Shown piece by piece: positions 26,652-34,966 of a DNA stretch of 64,000 bases. Position numbers and translations under genes: made by a program. A model generated the notes under the pieces. It saw only the letters and a list, made by a program, of their open reading frames with translations, searched no databases and was not told where the DNA came from. Source of the stretch: Rhizobium acidisoli (GTDB lineage: Bacteria > Pseudomonadota > Alphaproteobacteria > Rhizobiales > Rhizobiaceae); NCBI RefSeq assembly GCF_002531755.2, contig NZ_CP034998.1:124001-188000 (forward strand), written 5' to 3'. Within the stretch, counting starts at the first letter, position 1, and every line of letters begins with the position of its first letter.

Positions 26652-28154
26652 TCAGAGCGTCGCCCCGAGATGCCAGGGCACGAATTCATTGTCGCCGTAG
26701 CCGAAGAGTTCGCTCTTGGTCTTCTTGCCGGAGGCCGTGTCGACGATGAGCTCGAAGATCTCGCGGCCCTTGCCGCTGATCGTCGCATCGCCGGTAGCGA
26801 TGGTGCCGCAATCGATGTCCATGTCCTCTTCCATCGAGGCATAGAGCGCCGAATTGCTGGAAAGCTTCAGCGACGGCGCCGGTCGGCAGCCGAAGCAGCT
26901 GCCGCGGCCTGTGGTAAAGGCGATCATGTTCGCCCCACCCGCCACCTGGCCGGTCGCCGAGACCGGGTCGTAGCCCGGAGTGTCCATGAAGACGAGGCCG
27001 GGGGCGGTGACCCGCTCGGCATAACCATAGACCGCCGTCAGCGGCGAGCGGCCGCCCTTGGCGACGGCGCCGAGCGATTTTTCCAGGATGGTGGTGAGAC
27101 CGCCGCGTTTGTTGCCGGGCGAGGGGTTGTTGTCGAGCGAGGCGCCGTGCAGGGCGACATAATCCTCCCACCAGGCGATTTTCTCGTCGAGTTTCTTGGC
27201 CACCTCGTCGCTGACGGCGCGGCTGCGCAGCAGATGTTCGGCGCCATAGATTTCCGAGGTTTCCGACAGGATCGCCGTGCCGCCGGCAGCCGCCAAGAGA
27301 TCCGCCGCGACCCCCAGCGCCGGATTGGCGGTGATGCCGGAAAAGCCGTCCGAGCCGCCGCATTGCAGGCCGATGATGATCTCGCCGATCGACATCGGCA
27401 CGCGTTTTTCCTTGCCGACATCGGCGGCGATTTCGCGCAGCATGCCCATGGCGCGCTCGACGGCGCGGCGCGAGCCGCCGGCATCCTGGATGTTGAAATG
27501 CCGCTTGGAGGCGCCCGCGCCGCTCTGGCCGTAAAGCGTCAGCTGGTTGACCTCGCAGCCGAGGCCGATCATCAGCACGCCGCCGAAATTCACATGCCTT
27601 GTATAGCCGGCAAGTGTGCGGTGCAGCACGTTCATGCCGTCGCCGGTCGAGCTCATGCCGCAGCCCTGGTCGTGCACGATCGGCACGAAGCCGTCGATGC
27701 CGTCATAATGCGGCAGGATCGTCCGGTTGGCCTCGTCGGCGATCGCCCGACAGACCGTGGTGGAACAGTTCACGCTGGCGATGATGCCGATATAGTTGCG
27801 GGTCGCCGCCCGCCCATCGGCGCGGCGATAGCCCATGAAGGTGCGCGCTTTGTCTTCACCAGTCGCCATCTCCGGCGCCGAATTGGCGGTCGCCGCCAGC
27901 CGGTCGTTTTCGAAATGCAGGTTGTGGCTGTGCACGTGCTGGCCGGCCTTGACGTCTTCAGTCGTGCGGCCGATCGCCTGTCCGTATTTCACCACGGCGG
28001 CGCCGAGCGGAATATCTGAAATCGCCACCTTGTGGCCGGGGTCGATTTTTTCACGGGTTTCGATGCCGGCAACCGTCGAACCCGGCGCGATGGCCGCCGT
28101 TGCGACCGCGACATTGTCACCGGCCGACAGGATGATCCAAGGCAGTTTGTCCAA
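26652..28154 (-). CDS. UxaA/GarD family sugar-acid dehydratase
   Basis: The 500-aa protein has an N-terminal SAF-type domain (residues 10-85, ending GQHVHSHNLHF) and the large UxaA catalytic domain (FMGYRRADGRAATRNYIGI, VHDQGCGMS, GLQCGGSDGFSG and FTTGRGSCFGCRPAPSLK). These enzymes dehydrate aldonates such as altronate or galactarate and need a metal; the Cys and His clusters are present. In this locus it probably dehydrates the aldonate made by the aldo/keto reductase. The start is TTG at 28154 with GGGGAGAAGAG just upstream; no in-frame ATG is nearby. Confidence 0.88.
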   Translation of the reverse strand: MDKLPWIILSAGDNVAVATAAIAPGSTVAGIETREKIDPGHKVAISDIPLGAAVVKYGQAIGRTTEDVKAGQHVHSHNLHFENDRLAATANSAPEMATGEDKARTFMGYRRADGRAATRNYIGIIASVNCSTTVCRAIADEANRTILPHYDGIDGFVPIVHDQGCGMSSTGDGMNVLHRTLAGYTRHVNFGGVLMIGLGCEVNQLTLYGQSGAGASKRHFNIQDAGGSRRAVERAMGMLREIAADVGKEKRVPMSIGEIIIGLQCGGSDGFSGITANPALGVAADLLAAAGGTAILSETSEIYGAEHLLRSRAVSDEVAKKLDEKIAWWEDYVALHGASLDNNPSPGNKRGGLTTILEKSLGAVAKGGRSPLTAVYGYAERVTAPGLVFMDTPGYDPVSATGQVAGGANMIAFTTGRGSCFGCRPAPSLKLSSNSALYASMEEDMDIDCGTIATGDATISGKGREIFELIVDTASGKKTKSELFGYGDNEFVPWHLGATL

Positions 28155-28167
28155 GTCTCTTCTCCCC

Positions 28168-28226
28168 AGAGCATGACACCGAAAAATCTGAGCGGTTTTC
28201 GGACGACATCATGCTCCAACTCTTGA
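28168..28226. repeat. AGAGCATGA-type palindromic repeat
   Basis: An element of about 59 bp runs from AGAGCATGACACCGAAAA to GACGACATCATGCTCCAACT. A near-identical copy lies at 56164-56224. Here it sits inside the divergent promoter region of the dehydratase operon and gntR, just before the dehydratase ribosome binding site. Confidence 0.8.
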
Positions 28227-28270
28227 ATTCAGGAAACACTCGCAGCATCGGCGAATGCGCATTGATTTTG

Positions 28271-28290
28271 TTTTTTATCTACAATAAACA
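28271..28290. promoter_or_regulatory. Second operator candidate, dehydratase/gntR divergent promoter
   Basis: TTTTTTATCTACAATAAACA shares the TTTTTATC, ATAAA and ACATTT blocks with the perfect palindrome before the sugar importer. It is 117 bp upstream of the dehydratase gene and 153 bp upstream of gntR. Common control by the adjacent GntR protein is inferred. Confidence 0.6.
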
Positions 28291-28442
28291 TTTTCAAGTC
28301 AACGGGAATATTGATCCTGTGGACGAGGGAGGCAATGAGCCGCAGGCGACTGGAAATAAGCTAAAGGTCGTTTGAACAAGCCCCGGTCCGTCTGCCCTGC
28401 TTTGCAGAGGCGATTGGGCACGAGGGCGGAAAGCGGGGTCTG

Positions 28443-29342
28443 GTGGCAAGGCAGAATACGGTCTTCAAGGAAGCCTACAACAGGTATGCCGTGGCCCTGC
28501 GCACGGATACCGCACTGCCCTCTGAACCGGAGATTGCCGCCCAGCTCGGCGTCAGCCGCTCCACCGCGCGCGCCATCCTGACCCGCCTCAGCGAGGAAGG
28601 CATTATCCGCTGGAACAAGCGCCAGAAGATCGTGCTGCGCCAACCCACAGACCGCGACCTCTTTCCCTCCGAGGAAACCGACTCCTTGCACGACATCATC
28701 GAGCGCAGCTTCATGCAGCGCATCCTTGCCGATGATGCCGCTCCCGGCATGCAGATCAACGAGCTGGAGCTTGCCCGGGAGATCGGCACCGGCACGACAA
28801 GCGTGCGCGAGTTCCTGATCCGCTTCTCCCGCTTCGGTCTGATCGAGAAACGGCCGAACAGCCACTGGACGCTGAAAGGCTTTACCCGTGAATTCGCCCT
28901 CGAACTGGCCGATGTGCGCGAGATGTTCGAGCTGCATTCCGCCGCCGAATTCGGCCGGCTTGCCAGGGACAGCCAGGCCTGGATCGATCTTGCCGCCATC
29001 CGCGACGAACATCACGCCATGCTTGCCGACATCAACCAGCGCTTCAAGGATTTCTCCGTCCTCGACGAACGCTTCCACCTGCTGATCCACCGCGCCTCGA
29101 AGAACCGCTTCATCGCCGATTTCTACGACGCCATCGCCATCGTCTTCCACTATCATTACCAGTGGAACAAGACCGCCGCCCGCGAACGCAACGAACGCGC
29201 CATCCACGAGCATCTGGATTACATCGCAGCGCTTGAATCCGGCGACCAGGCCGCAATCGAGAAAGCCTGCCGCATCCACCTGCGCTCCGCCCGCCAGACC
29301 CTGCTGCAATCCCTGCCGCAGATGGCGACTGAGGGTGCGTAA
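28443..29342 (+). CDS. GntR/FCD-type regulator with two winged helices
   Basis: The 299-aa regulator has an N-terminal winged helix (residues 10-62: SEPEIAAQLGVSRSTARAIL). A second winged-helix segment follows (residues 80-145: INELELAREIGTGTTSVREF). An FCD ligand-binding domain occupies the rest, with conserved His/Asp metal-site residues (DERFHLLIHRAS). Normal FadR-type GntR proteins have one winged helix and about 230-250 residues. The start is GTG with a weak G-rich site. It is divergent from the sugar-acid operon and is its probable repressor. Confidence 0.87.
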   Translation: MARQNTVFKEAYNRYAVALRTDTALPSEPEIAAQLGVSRSTARAILTRLSEEGIIRWNKRQKIVLRQPTDRDLFPSEETDSLHDIIERSFMQRILADDAAPGMQINELELAREIGTGTTSVREFLIRFSRFGLIEKRPNSHWTLKGFTREFALELADVREMFELHSAAEFGRLARDSQAWIDLAAIRDEHHAMLADINQRFKDFSVLDERFHLLIHRASKNRFIADFYDAIAIVFHYHYQWNKTAARERNERAIHEHLDYIAALESGDQAAIEKACRIHLRSARQTLLQSLPQMATEGA

Positions 29343-29374
29343 GTGAAGGGTGAGGAAAGCGTGTGCCGTGCGGC

Positions 29375-29559
29375 CCCCTCATCCGGCCCTGCGGGCCACC
29401 TTCTCCCCGCTGGGGAGAAGAGGGAGATTGCCGCTTCGCCTCTGACTCCATTGAATGGAGTGCTCGGAAGAAGCGGGTTCGTTTGGGCAGTGTCGACGCA
29501 TCTTGCTCCCGCTCTTCTCCCCAGCGGGGAGAAGGTGGCCCGAAGGGTCGGATGAGGGG
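29375..29559. repeat. RIME1-like element, long form
   Basis: A 185-bp element with complementary ends (CCCCTCATCCGGCCCTGCGG and CCCGAAGGGTCGGATGAGGGG). Two palindromes, TTCTCCCCGCTGGGGAGAAG and TTCTCCCCAGCGGGGAGAAG, lie near the ends and an 80-bp unique centre lies between them. It lies between gntR and the ABC exporter gene, both on the plus strand. Confidence 0.85.
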
Positions 29560-29620
29560 GTCCACGGCACAACGCCAAGCCATCATGAAACCTTCTGATC
29601 CATAAGCCGTTATCGTGCTT

Positions 29621-31648
29621 ATGAGCGGCGCAAAACCTAAACCGAAATCGGTCGACGATACCGAACCGCAGGGTTCCGAGACGGCGGCTGAGGAGAAGCC
29701 ATCGACTGCCGAGGCCGTGCCGCCGCCAGATGTCCCACCGCCAGAAGTCCCCCCGCCGGATGTAATTGAACCCGGTCCGGAACTCACGCCCGAGGAGGCC
29801 GAGCAGGCGCGCAAGAAGTATCTGCTCAAGCGGTTCTGGATCAGCGCGCGCCATTACTGGGGCAGCAGTGGCGACAAGTTCGCCTGGCCTTGCACAATCG
29901 GTCTGTTGGCCCTGATCGGCATCAATGTCGGCTTCCAATATGGAATCAATCTGTGGAACCGGGGGATTTTCGACGCCATCGAGCGACACGATGCCGGCAC
30001 CGTCTATTTCCTGAGCGCCGTCTTCGTGCCGCTGGTGCTCGGCACCGTCGCTGTTGTCACCACCCAGGTGGCGCTTCGCATGATGATCCAGCGCCGCTGG
30101 CGTTCCTGGCTGACGACCGCGGTCATCGGGCGCTGGCTGGCAAACGGCCGTTATTATCAACTGAACCTGATCGGCGGCGACCACAAGAACCCCGAAGCGC
30201 GTATTTCGGAGGATTTGCGGATTGCCACCGAAGCCCCTGTCGATTTCATCGCCGGGGTCATTTCCGCATTCCTGGCCGCTTCGACCTTCATCGTCGTGCT
30301 CTGGACGATCGGCGGGGCGTTGACGCTGCCGATCGCCGGTTTCACCGTCACCATTCCCGGCTTTCTCGTCGTCACCGCGGTTCTCTATGCCGCGATCACC
30401 TCCAGTTCGATGGCGTTCATCGGTCGCCGTTTCGTCCAGGTCTCCGAGGCCAAAAATCAAACCGAAGCCGAATTTCGCTACACGCTGACGCATGTGCGGG
30501 AAAACGGCGAGAGCATCGCCTTGCTCGGCGGTGAAGAGGAGGAGCGCAACGACCTCCACAAGACCTTCACCAATGTGCTCGGGCAATGGGCGCTGCTGGC
30601 CCGCCAGCACATGCGCACGACGCTGGTGTCGCATGGATCGATGCTGATTGCCCCGGTCGTGCCGGTCCTGCTGTGCGCTCCAAAATTTCTCGAAGGCAGC
30701 ATGACGCTCGGCCAGGTCATGCAGGCAGCCTCAGCCTTCGCCATCGTCCAGGGTGCGTTCGGATGGCTGGTCGACAACTATCCCCGTCTTGCCGATTGGA
30801 ACGCTTGCGCACGGCGTATCGCGTCGCTGATGATGTCGCTCGACGGGCTGGAGCGGGCCGAACAGAGCGACGCGCTCGGCCGCATCAAGCGCGGTGAAAC
30901 CGAAGGCGAGGCGATGCTCAGCCTGAACGACCTCTCCGTATCGCTCGACGACGGCACCGCCGTGGTGACGGAAACCCAGGTGGCGATCGAACCTGGCGAG
31001 CGGGTGCTCGTCTCCGGAGAGTCCGGTTCGGGCAAGAGCACGCTGGTGCGGGCGATCGCCGGTCTTTGGCCGTGGGGTGACGGCAGCGTCAATTTCCACG
31101 CCGACCGACGTTTGTTCATGCTGCCGCAACGACCCTACATTCCTTCCGGGACACTGCGCCGCGCCGTCGCCTATCCCGGCGCTGCCGATAGCTGGACCTC
31201 GGATGAGATCAAGGCGGCCCTCGACAAGGTCGGACTGGCTTATCTGAACGACAAGATCGAGGAAGACGCGCCATGGGACCAGACCTTGTCGGGCGGCGAA
31301 AAGCAGCGGCTCGCCTTTGCCCGCCTGCTGCTGCACACCCCGGATATCATCGTGCTCGACGAAGCAACCTCGGCACTCGATGAAAAGAGCCAGGACCGGA
31401 TGATGCAGATGGTGATCCAGGAATTGCCCGAGGTGACCATCATCAGCGTCGCGCATCGCGCCGAGCTCGAAGTCTTCCATAGCCGCAAGATCACCCTGGA
31501 GCGGCGCGAGGGCGGCGCAAAGCTCGTCAGCGATATCGACCTGATCAAGCGCAAGAGAAAACGAAACTTGCTGTCACGCGTTCTGGAGAACCGCCGCTCC
31601 CCGCGAAAGGCCGGCACGGCCTCGAACAAGGCGCGGAGCCCTGGATAG
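29621..31648 (+). CDS. ABC transporter, fused permease/ATPase of the SbmA-BacA/YddA type
   Basis: The 675-aa protein has a cytoplasmic Pro/Glu-rich tail (PPPDVPPPEVPPPDV near residues 30-45), an ABC_membrane_2 domain with about six segments (residues 75-400) and a C-terminal ATPase. Walker A GESGSGKST is near 468, signature LSGGEKQRLAFARLL near 555 and Walker B DIIVLDEATSALD follows. Related proteins include YddA and the peroxisomal ABCD transporters; BacA shares the membrane domain and matters in legume symbiosis. Substrate is unknown. ATG at 29621 is used; a GTG two codons earlier is possible. No strong ribosome binding site is visible. Confidence 0.85.
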   Translation: MSGAKPKPKSVDDTEPQGSETAAEEKPSTAEAVPPPDVPPPEVPPPDVIEPGPELTPEEAEQARKKYLLKRFWISARHYWGSSGDKFAWPCTIGLLALIGINVGFQYGINLWNRGIFDAIERHDAGTVYFLSAVFVPLVLGTVAVVTTQVALRMMIQRRWRSWLTTAVIGRWLANGRYYQLNLIGGDHKNPEARISEDLRIATEAPVDFIAGVISAFLAASTFIVVLWTIGGALTLPIAGFTVTIPGFLVVTAVLYAAITSSSMAFIGRRFVQVSEAKNQTEAEFRYTLTHVRENGESIALLGGEEEERNDLHKTFTNVLGQWALLARQHMRTTLVSHGSMLIAPVVPVLLCAPKFLEGSMTLGQVMQAASAFAIVQGAFGWLVDNYPRLADWNACARRIASLMMSLDGLERAEQSDALGRIKRGETEGEAMLSLNDLSVSLDDGTAVVTETQVAIEPGERVLVSGESGSGKSTLVRAIAGLWPWGDGSVNFHADRRLFMLPQRPYIPSGTLRRAVAYPGAADSWTSDEIKAALDKVGLAYLNDKIEEDAPWDQTLSGGEKQRLAFARLLLHTPDIIVLDEATSALDEKSQDRMMQMVIQELPEVTIISVAHRAELEVFHSRKITLERREGGAKLVSDIDLIKRKRKRNLLSRVLENRRSPRKAGTASNKARSPG

Positions 31649-31676
31649 AAACTGACCTTCGCCTGGTCGCAATTCG

Positions 31677-32135
31677 TCAATCGCCCACTGAGGTCTCCGC
31701 GCCGGCAATCCGATCCAGATTGTCGATCAGCCGCTCGAGCAGGTCGACGAGCTGCGCCGCTTCCGCCTCCGTAAACCCTGCCAATGCCTCGCTGTTTCCC
31801 TGGAACAAGGCCGCAATGGCTGCCGGCATGCCTTCCCGCGCCGTCTTCGTCAGCATAATGTGGCTGCTGCGCCCGTCGGCCGGGTCGCGCGTCCGCTCGA
31901 TCAAGCCGTCCCGCTCCATGCGGGCGAGCATCTGCGCCATCGGCGGTTGCTCTACCCTGGCAAAGCGGGCGAGGTCGCGCTGCGTGCTTGCCCTGCCATC
32001 TCCAAGCGCCACCAGCACCGGCAACTGGCCGACACCGAAGCCGAGCGGTTTGAGGCGCGTCTCGCTCAGCCGAGCAAAGCCCCGCGCCGCAAGGCTGATG
32101 AGATGCCCCGGTGTTGACAGCACGTCTTCGCTCAT
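31677..32135 (-). CDS. MarR family transcriptional regulator
   Basis: The 152-aa product has the MarR winged helix (STQRDLARFARVEQPPMAQMLARMERDGLIERTRDPADGR split over residues 50-92) flanked by dimerisation helices. The open frame runs upstream to 32438, but the family begins around MSEDVLSTPGHLISLAARG, giving 32135. The ribosome binding site is weak, and a GTG seven codons earlier is an alternative. It is divergent from a SnoaL-like gene, and an AT-rich palindrome lies between them at 32163-32182. It probably controls both genes. Confidence 0.88.
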   Translation of the reverse strand: MSEDVLSTPGHLISLAARGFARLSETRLKPLGFGVGQLPVLVALGDGRASTQRDLARFARVEQPPMAQMLARMERDGLIERTRDPADGRSSHIMLTKTAREGMPAAIAALFQGNSEALAGFTEAEAAQLVDLLERLIDNLDRIAGAETSVGD

Positions 32136-32162
32136 CCGCTTCGTCACTCGCTTGACCACAAT

Positions 32163-32182
32163 ATATATATGTACGTATATAT
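32163..32182. promoter_or_regulatory. AT-rich dyad between marR and SnoaL-like gene
   Basis: ATATATATGTACGTATATAT is a 20-bp palindrome around GTAC with one mismatched pair. It is a strong compositional break in GC-rich DNA, in the 114-bp divergent promoter region, and a natural MarR operator candidate. Confidence 0.6.
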
Positions 32183-32249
32183 CTCCTTGAGCGGATTTCG
32201 ACAAGGCCGTTTCGACAGCGAATGTTTCAATCACCATCGGGGAAGCGAT

Positions 32250-32627
32250 ATGCCGCAAAATGACGTTGAGATGATCAAGCGTATCTATGCCAGCTTCAAT
32301 GCGAGAGACATCGACGCGGTCCTTGCCGTCCTCTCCGATGATGTCGCCTGGGCCAACGGCATGGAGGGCGGCCATATCCATGGTCGTGAGGCCGTGCGCG
32401 ATTATTGGACTCGTCAGTGGGCCGTCATCAGCCCGCATGTCGAGCCGGTCGCATTCGAAAAGACCGAAGACGGCGCCCTTGCTGTCGAGGTGGTCCAGTC
32501 AGTCTTCGACTTGGACGGCCGGCCGCTGCAGGGGCAAACCCACGGCCTGCAGGACGAGACCGTCACGCATATCTTCCGCATCGAAGGCGACAAGATTATT
32601 CGCTTCGATATCCGGGATGGCGTGTAA
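32250..32627 (+). CDS. SnoaL-like (NTF2 fold) protein
   Basis: The 125-aa product has the SnoaL-like/NTF2 fold (MIKRIYASFNARDIDAVLAVLSDDV near the N-terminus, GREAVRDYWTRQW near residue 50, and a C-terminal ...HIFRIEGDKIIRFDIRDG). Family members are small isomerases, hydratases or ligand-binding proteins; no activity can be assigned. GGGGAAG precedes the ATG at 32250. An upstream in-frame codon at 32169 lies inside the AT-rich dyad and is rejected. It is the likely target of the divergent MarR regulator. Confidence 0.82.
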   Translation: MPQNDVEMIKRIYASFNARDIDAVLAVLSDDVAWANGMEGGHIHGREAVRDYWTRQWAVISPHVEPVAFEKTEDGALAVEVVQSVFDLDGRPLQGQTHGLQDETVTHIFRIEGDKIIRFDIRDGV

Positions 32628-32658
32628 GCTGAGGCTTAAGCGTCGAGAGCCGAACCGC

Positions 32659-34149
32659 CTAATGCGAGGTCGCCTCGCTTGCGACGGCCGCGCCTTCGCT
32701 TTTCCGGCCATGCCCGACCGGGATCAGCCAGGTGGTGAAGAAGGTCAGCACCGCGACGACCACCACGCCCCAGAAGCTCCAGTGCAGGGCCGCATTGAAG
32801 ACGGCGCGGATCGCCGGATCGGCGGCGAGTGCCGAAAGCCCGGTCGGCTGGTTCAGCGCCTCGTGCAGGCCGGCCGCGGCCTCGCCGCCGGCATAATGAT
32901 TGATCCCGGCATTGAGGATGGCGCCGAGCACGGTGGCGCCGAGCGTATTGCCGAGGCTGCGGGCAAAAATGATCGAGGCGGTGGCGCTGCCGCGCATCGA
33001 CCACTCGACGCTGTCCTGCACCAGCACGATGCTGGTGAGGCTGATCAGCCCCATGCCGAAGCCCATGAAGAAGGAGCCGGCCCCGGCAAGCGCCGGCGAA
33101 CTTTCCGGTGTCAGGAACAGCAGGAAACAGGCGCCGAACGGAAACAGCAGGCTGCCGACGCGCAGCGTTCGGCGGATACCGAAGGCCTTATAGAAGCGGC
33201 TGGAAAGCATCACCGCCAGCGGCCAGCCGACGACGAGCATGGTCAGCGTGAAGCCGGCAACGATCGGCGAGCGGCCGAGCACGCCCTGCACATAGATCGG
33301 CAGGATGGTGGAAAGCCCGATCAGCGCCATGCCGGCCAAGAGCGTTGCCGCATTGCTGGTGGCGATCAGCCGGCGGCTCCAGAGCGGGATCGAAATGATC
33401 GGCTCCGGCGCCCGCTTCTCCTGGGCGAGGAAGAGCAGGCCCGCAATGATGAAGACGGCAAAGAGGGTCAGCAGGATCCAGGCGCTGGCATCGGTTTCCG
33501 TCAGCATGACGAGCAGCGCGACGATCGAGATCGAAAACAGCACCGATCCGAGGTAATCGATCTTTGCCTGCTTGTGCGCCACCTCCTCCTTCAGGAAGAT
33601 CATGAAGGCGATGATCGAGAGAATGCCGATCGGCAGGTTGATCCAGAAGATCCAGGCCCAGGAAATATTGTCGACGATGATGCCGCCGGCAAGCGGCCCG
33701 ACGACGGCCGACGTCGCCCACACCGTCGCCATCGCGCCCTGCACGCGGCCGCGCTCCTCGAGCTTGAACAGATCGCCGATGATCGTCATCGTCACCGGCT
33801 GGATGGCGCCGGCGCCAAGCCCCTGCAGCAGCCGGAACAGCACCAGCGACATCATCGACCAGGCAAGCCCGCAGAGCAAAGAGCCGAGAAGGAAGATCAG
33901 GATGCCGCCGATCAGCACCGGCTTGCGCCCGAAAATATCGGAAAGCTTGCCGTAGATCACGGTTGTCGTCGACTGCGCCAGCAGGAAGGCCGAAAACACC
34001 CAGCTGTAATAGGAGAAACCGCCGAGCTGCCCGACAATGCGCGGCATCGCGGTCGCCACGATCGTCGCCTCGATCGCCACCATGAAGGTTGCGAACATGA
34101 TGGTCGCGACGACAAGCACGCGGTTCGAGCGATGCGCTGCATTCGACAT
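32659..34149 (-). CDS. MFS drug exporter, DHA2 (14-TMS) family
   Basis: The 496-aa protein has many hydrophobic segments and the DHA motifs: TFMVAIEATIVATAMPRIV in helix 1, the loop GKLSDIFGRKPVLIGG (motif A) near residue 70, and GPLAGGIIVDNISWAWIFWIN (motif C region split across residues 150-172). It probably expels toxic compounds using the proton gradient. AGAGG precedes the ATG. No membrane-fusion partner gene is adjacent. It is convergent with the SnoaL-like gene; no regulator is obviously attached. Confidence 0.9.
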   Translation of the reverse strand: MSNAAHRSNRVLVVATIMFATFMVAIEATIVATAMPRIVGQLGGFSYYSWVFSAFLLAQSTTTVIYGKLSDIFGRKPVLIGGILIFLLGSLLCGLAWSMMSLVLFRLLQGLGAGAIQPVTMTIIGDLFKLEERGRVQGAMATVWATSAVVGPLAGGIIVDNISWAWIFWINLPIGILSIIAFMIFLKEEVAHKQAKIDYLGSVLFSISIVALLVMLTETDASAWILLTLFAVFIIAGLLFLAQEKRAPEPIISIPLWSRRLIATSNAATLLAGMALIGLSTILPIYVQGVLGRSPIVAGFTLTMLVVGWPLAVMLSSRFYKAFGIRRTLRVGSLLFPFGACFLLFLTPESSPALAGAGSFFMGFGMGLISLTSIVLVQDSVEWSMRGSATASIIFARSLGNTLGATVLGAILNAGINHYAGGEAAAGLHEALNQPTGLSALAADPAIRAVFNAALHWSFWGVVVVAVLTFFTTWLIPVGHGRKSEGAAVASEATSH

Positions 34150-34309
34150 GACAACCTCTTCGGGTGCTCCGCGGACGCCGGAAAATGGCAGGCTGGGTAG
34201 GGCGATCGCCGCTTGCGGAGGGATGCGGTACTATTACGTCCTGGAAACCGGCCGGTAAAGCAGTTCTCACGGCAACCGTTGTTTTATGCGGTTTCACGAC
34301 AGCCGAGAC

Positions 34310-34340
34310 GAAGGCCCGGCACATTCAGCCCCGGGCCTTC
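34310..34340 (-). terminator. Hairpin after the Ser/Gly-rich secreted protein gene
   Basis: A perfect 10-bp stem GAAGGCCCGG/CCGGGCCTTC with an 11-base loop lies 30 bases past the stop codon. No T-run is present. Confidence 0.55.
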
Positions 34341-34369
34341 ATTCTGTCAGGCGGACATCCGTCCTATCC

Positions 34370-34735
34370 TCACTGCGGGCAGGCCTCGCCGCCCGAGCCG
34401 CTATCCCCGGAACCGGCGGTGCAACCCGGCGTCGGCTTGAGATCGGGATTGACGCCGCCCGGATTGATCGTGCTACGGCCGCTGTTGAGCTCGACGCCGC
34501 CATTGCCGCTCGTGCTGCCGGTCGTGCCGGGATCGGTGCCGACGGACCCGCTGCCCGCCGAACCAGTGCCGGCGGATCCGGTGCCAGCCGAGCCTGAGCC
34601 GGAACTTCCCGAGCCGCCGATAACAGGCGCCACCGAAAGCCGCCCGCTGGAATTCGCACCGCCTGCCGTCTGAGCCACGGCCGAGCCGGCAAGGCCGATG
34701 GAAAGGAGGGATATTGCGATGAGTTTGCAGGACAT
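34370..34735 (-). CDS. Small secreted Ser/Gly-rich protein, unknown function
   Basis: The 121-aa product begins with a signal peptide (MSCKLIAISLLSIGLAGSAVA, cleavage near AVA-QT). The mature part is low complexity, with repeats such as GSAGTGSAGTGSAGSGSVGT and a Cys pair near the C-terminus (PGCTAGSGDSGSGGEACP). The ATG at 34735 has GGAGAA upstream; a longer frame to 34822 is rejected. I recognise no family. It may be a periplasmic or surface protein; repeats of this kind can vary in length between strains. Confidence 0.7.
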   Translation of the reverse strand: MSCKLIAISLLSIGLAGSAVAQTAGGANSSGRLSVAPVIGGSGSSGSGSAGTGSAGTGSAGSGSVGTDPGTTGSTSGNGGVELNSGRSTINPGGVNPDLKPTPGCTAGSGDSGSGGEACPQ

Positions 34736-34966
34736 GATGTTCTCCGTCTTTGTTGCCGCAAAGGGAGAACCGGCTCGGCGGCGGCATTGTTCCGAGCGGA
34801 ATTGGTCGCGCGGCCGCTTCACCTGCTCATCATGCCGCCCGTCATCCCCGGCTGATCAACCACGCCCTCAGCAATCCGAGGCGCCGGCTAAGGGCGCTGA
34901 TCGTGACCATCCCGACCGTCTATGCCTACCCGGCAGCTCAATGAATTTATAGCCTACGAAGGACAG

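Noticed and set aside
29615..31648. Calling the ABC exporter BacA
   Set aside because: BacA/SbmA lacks an ATPase domain; this protein has a fused ATPase, so only the membrane domain is shared.
32287..34200. 637-codon plus-strand frame opposite the MFS gene
   Set aside because: Composition (Arg/Gln/Asp/His) is typical of the complement of a membrane protein gene; no domain.
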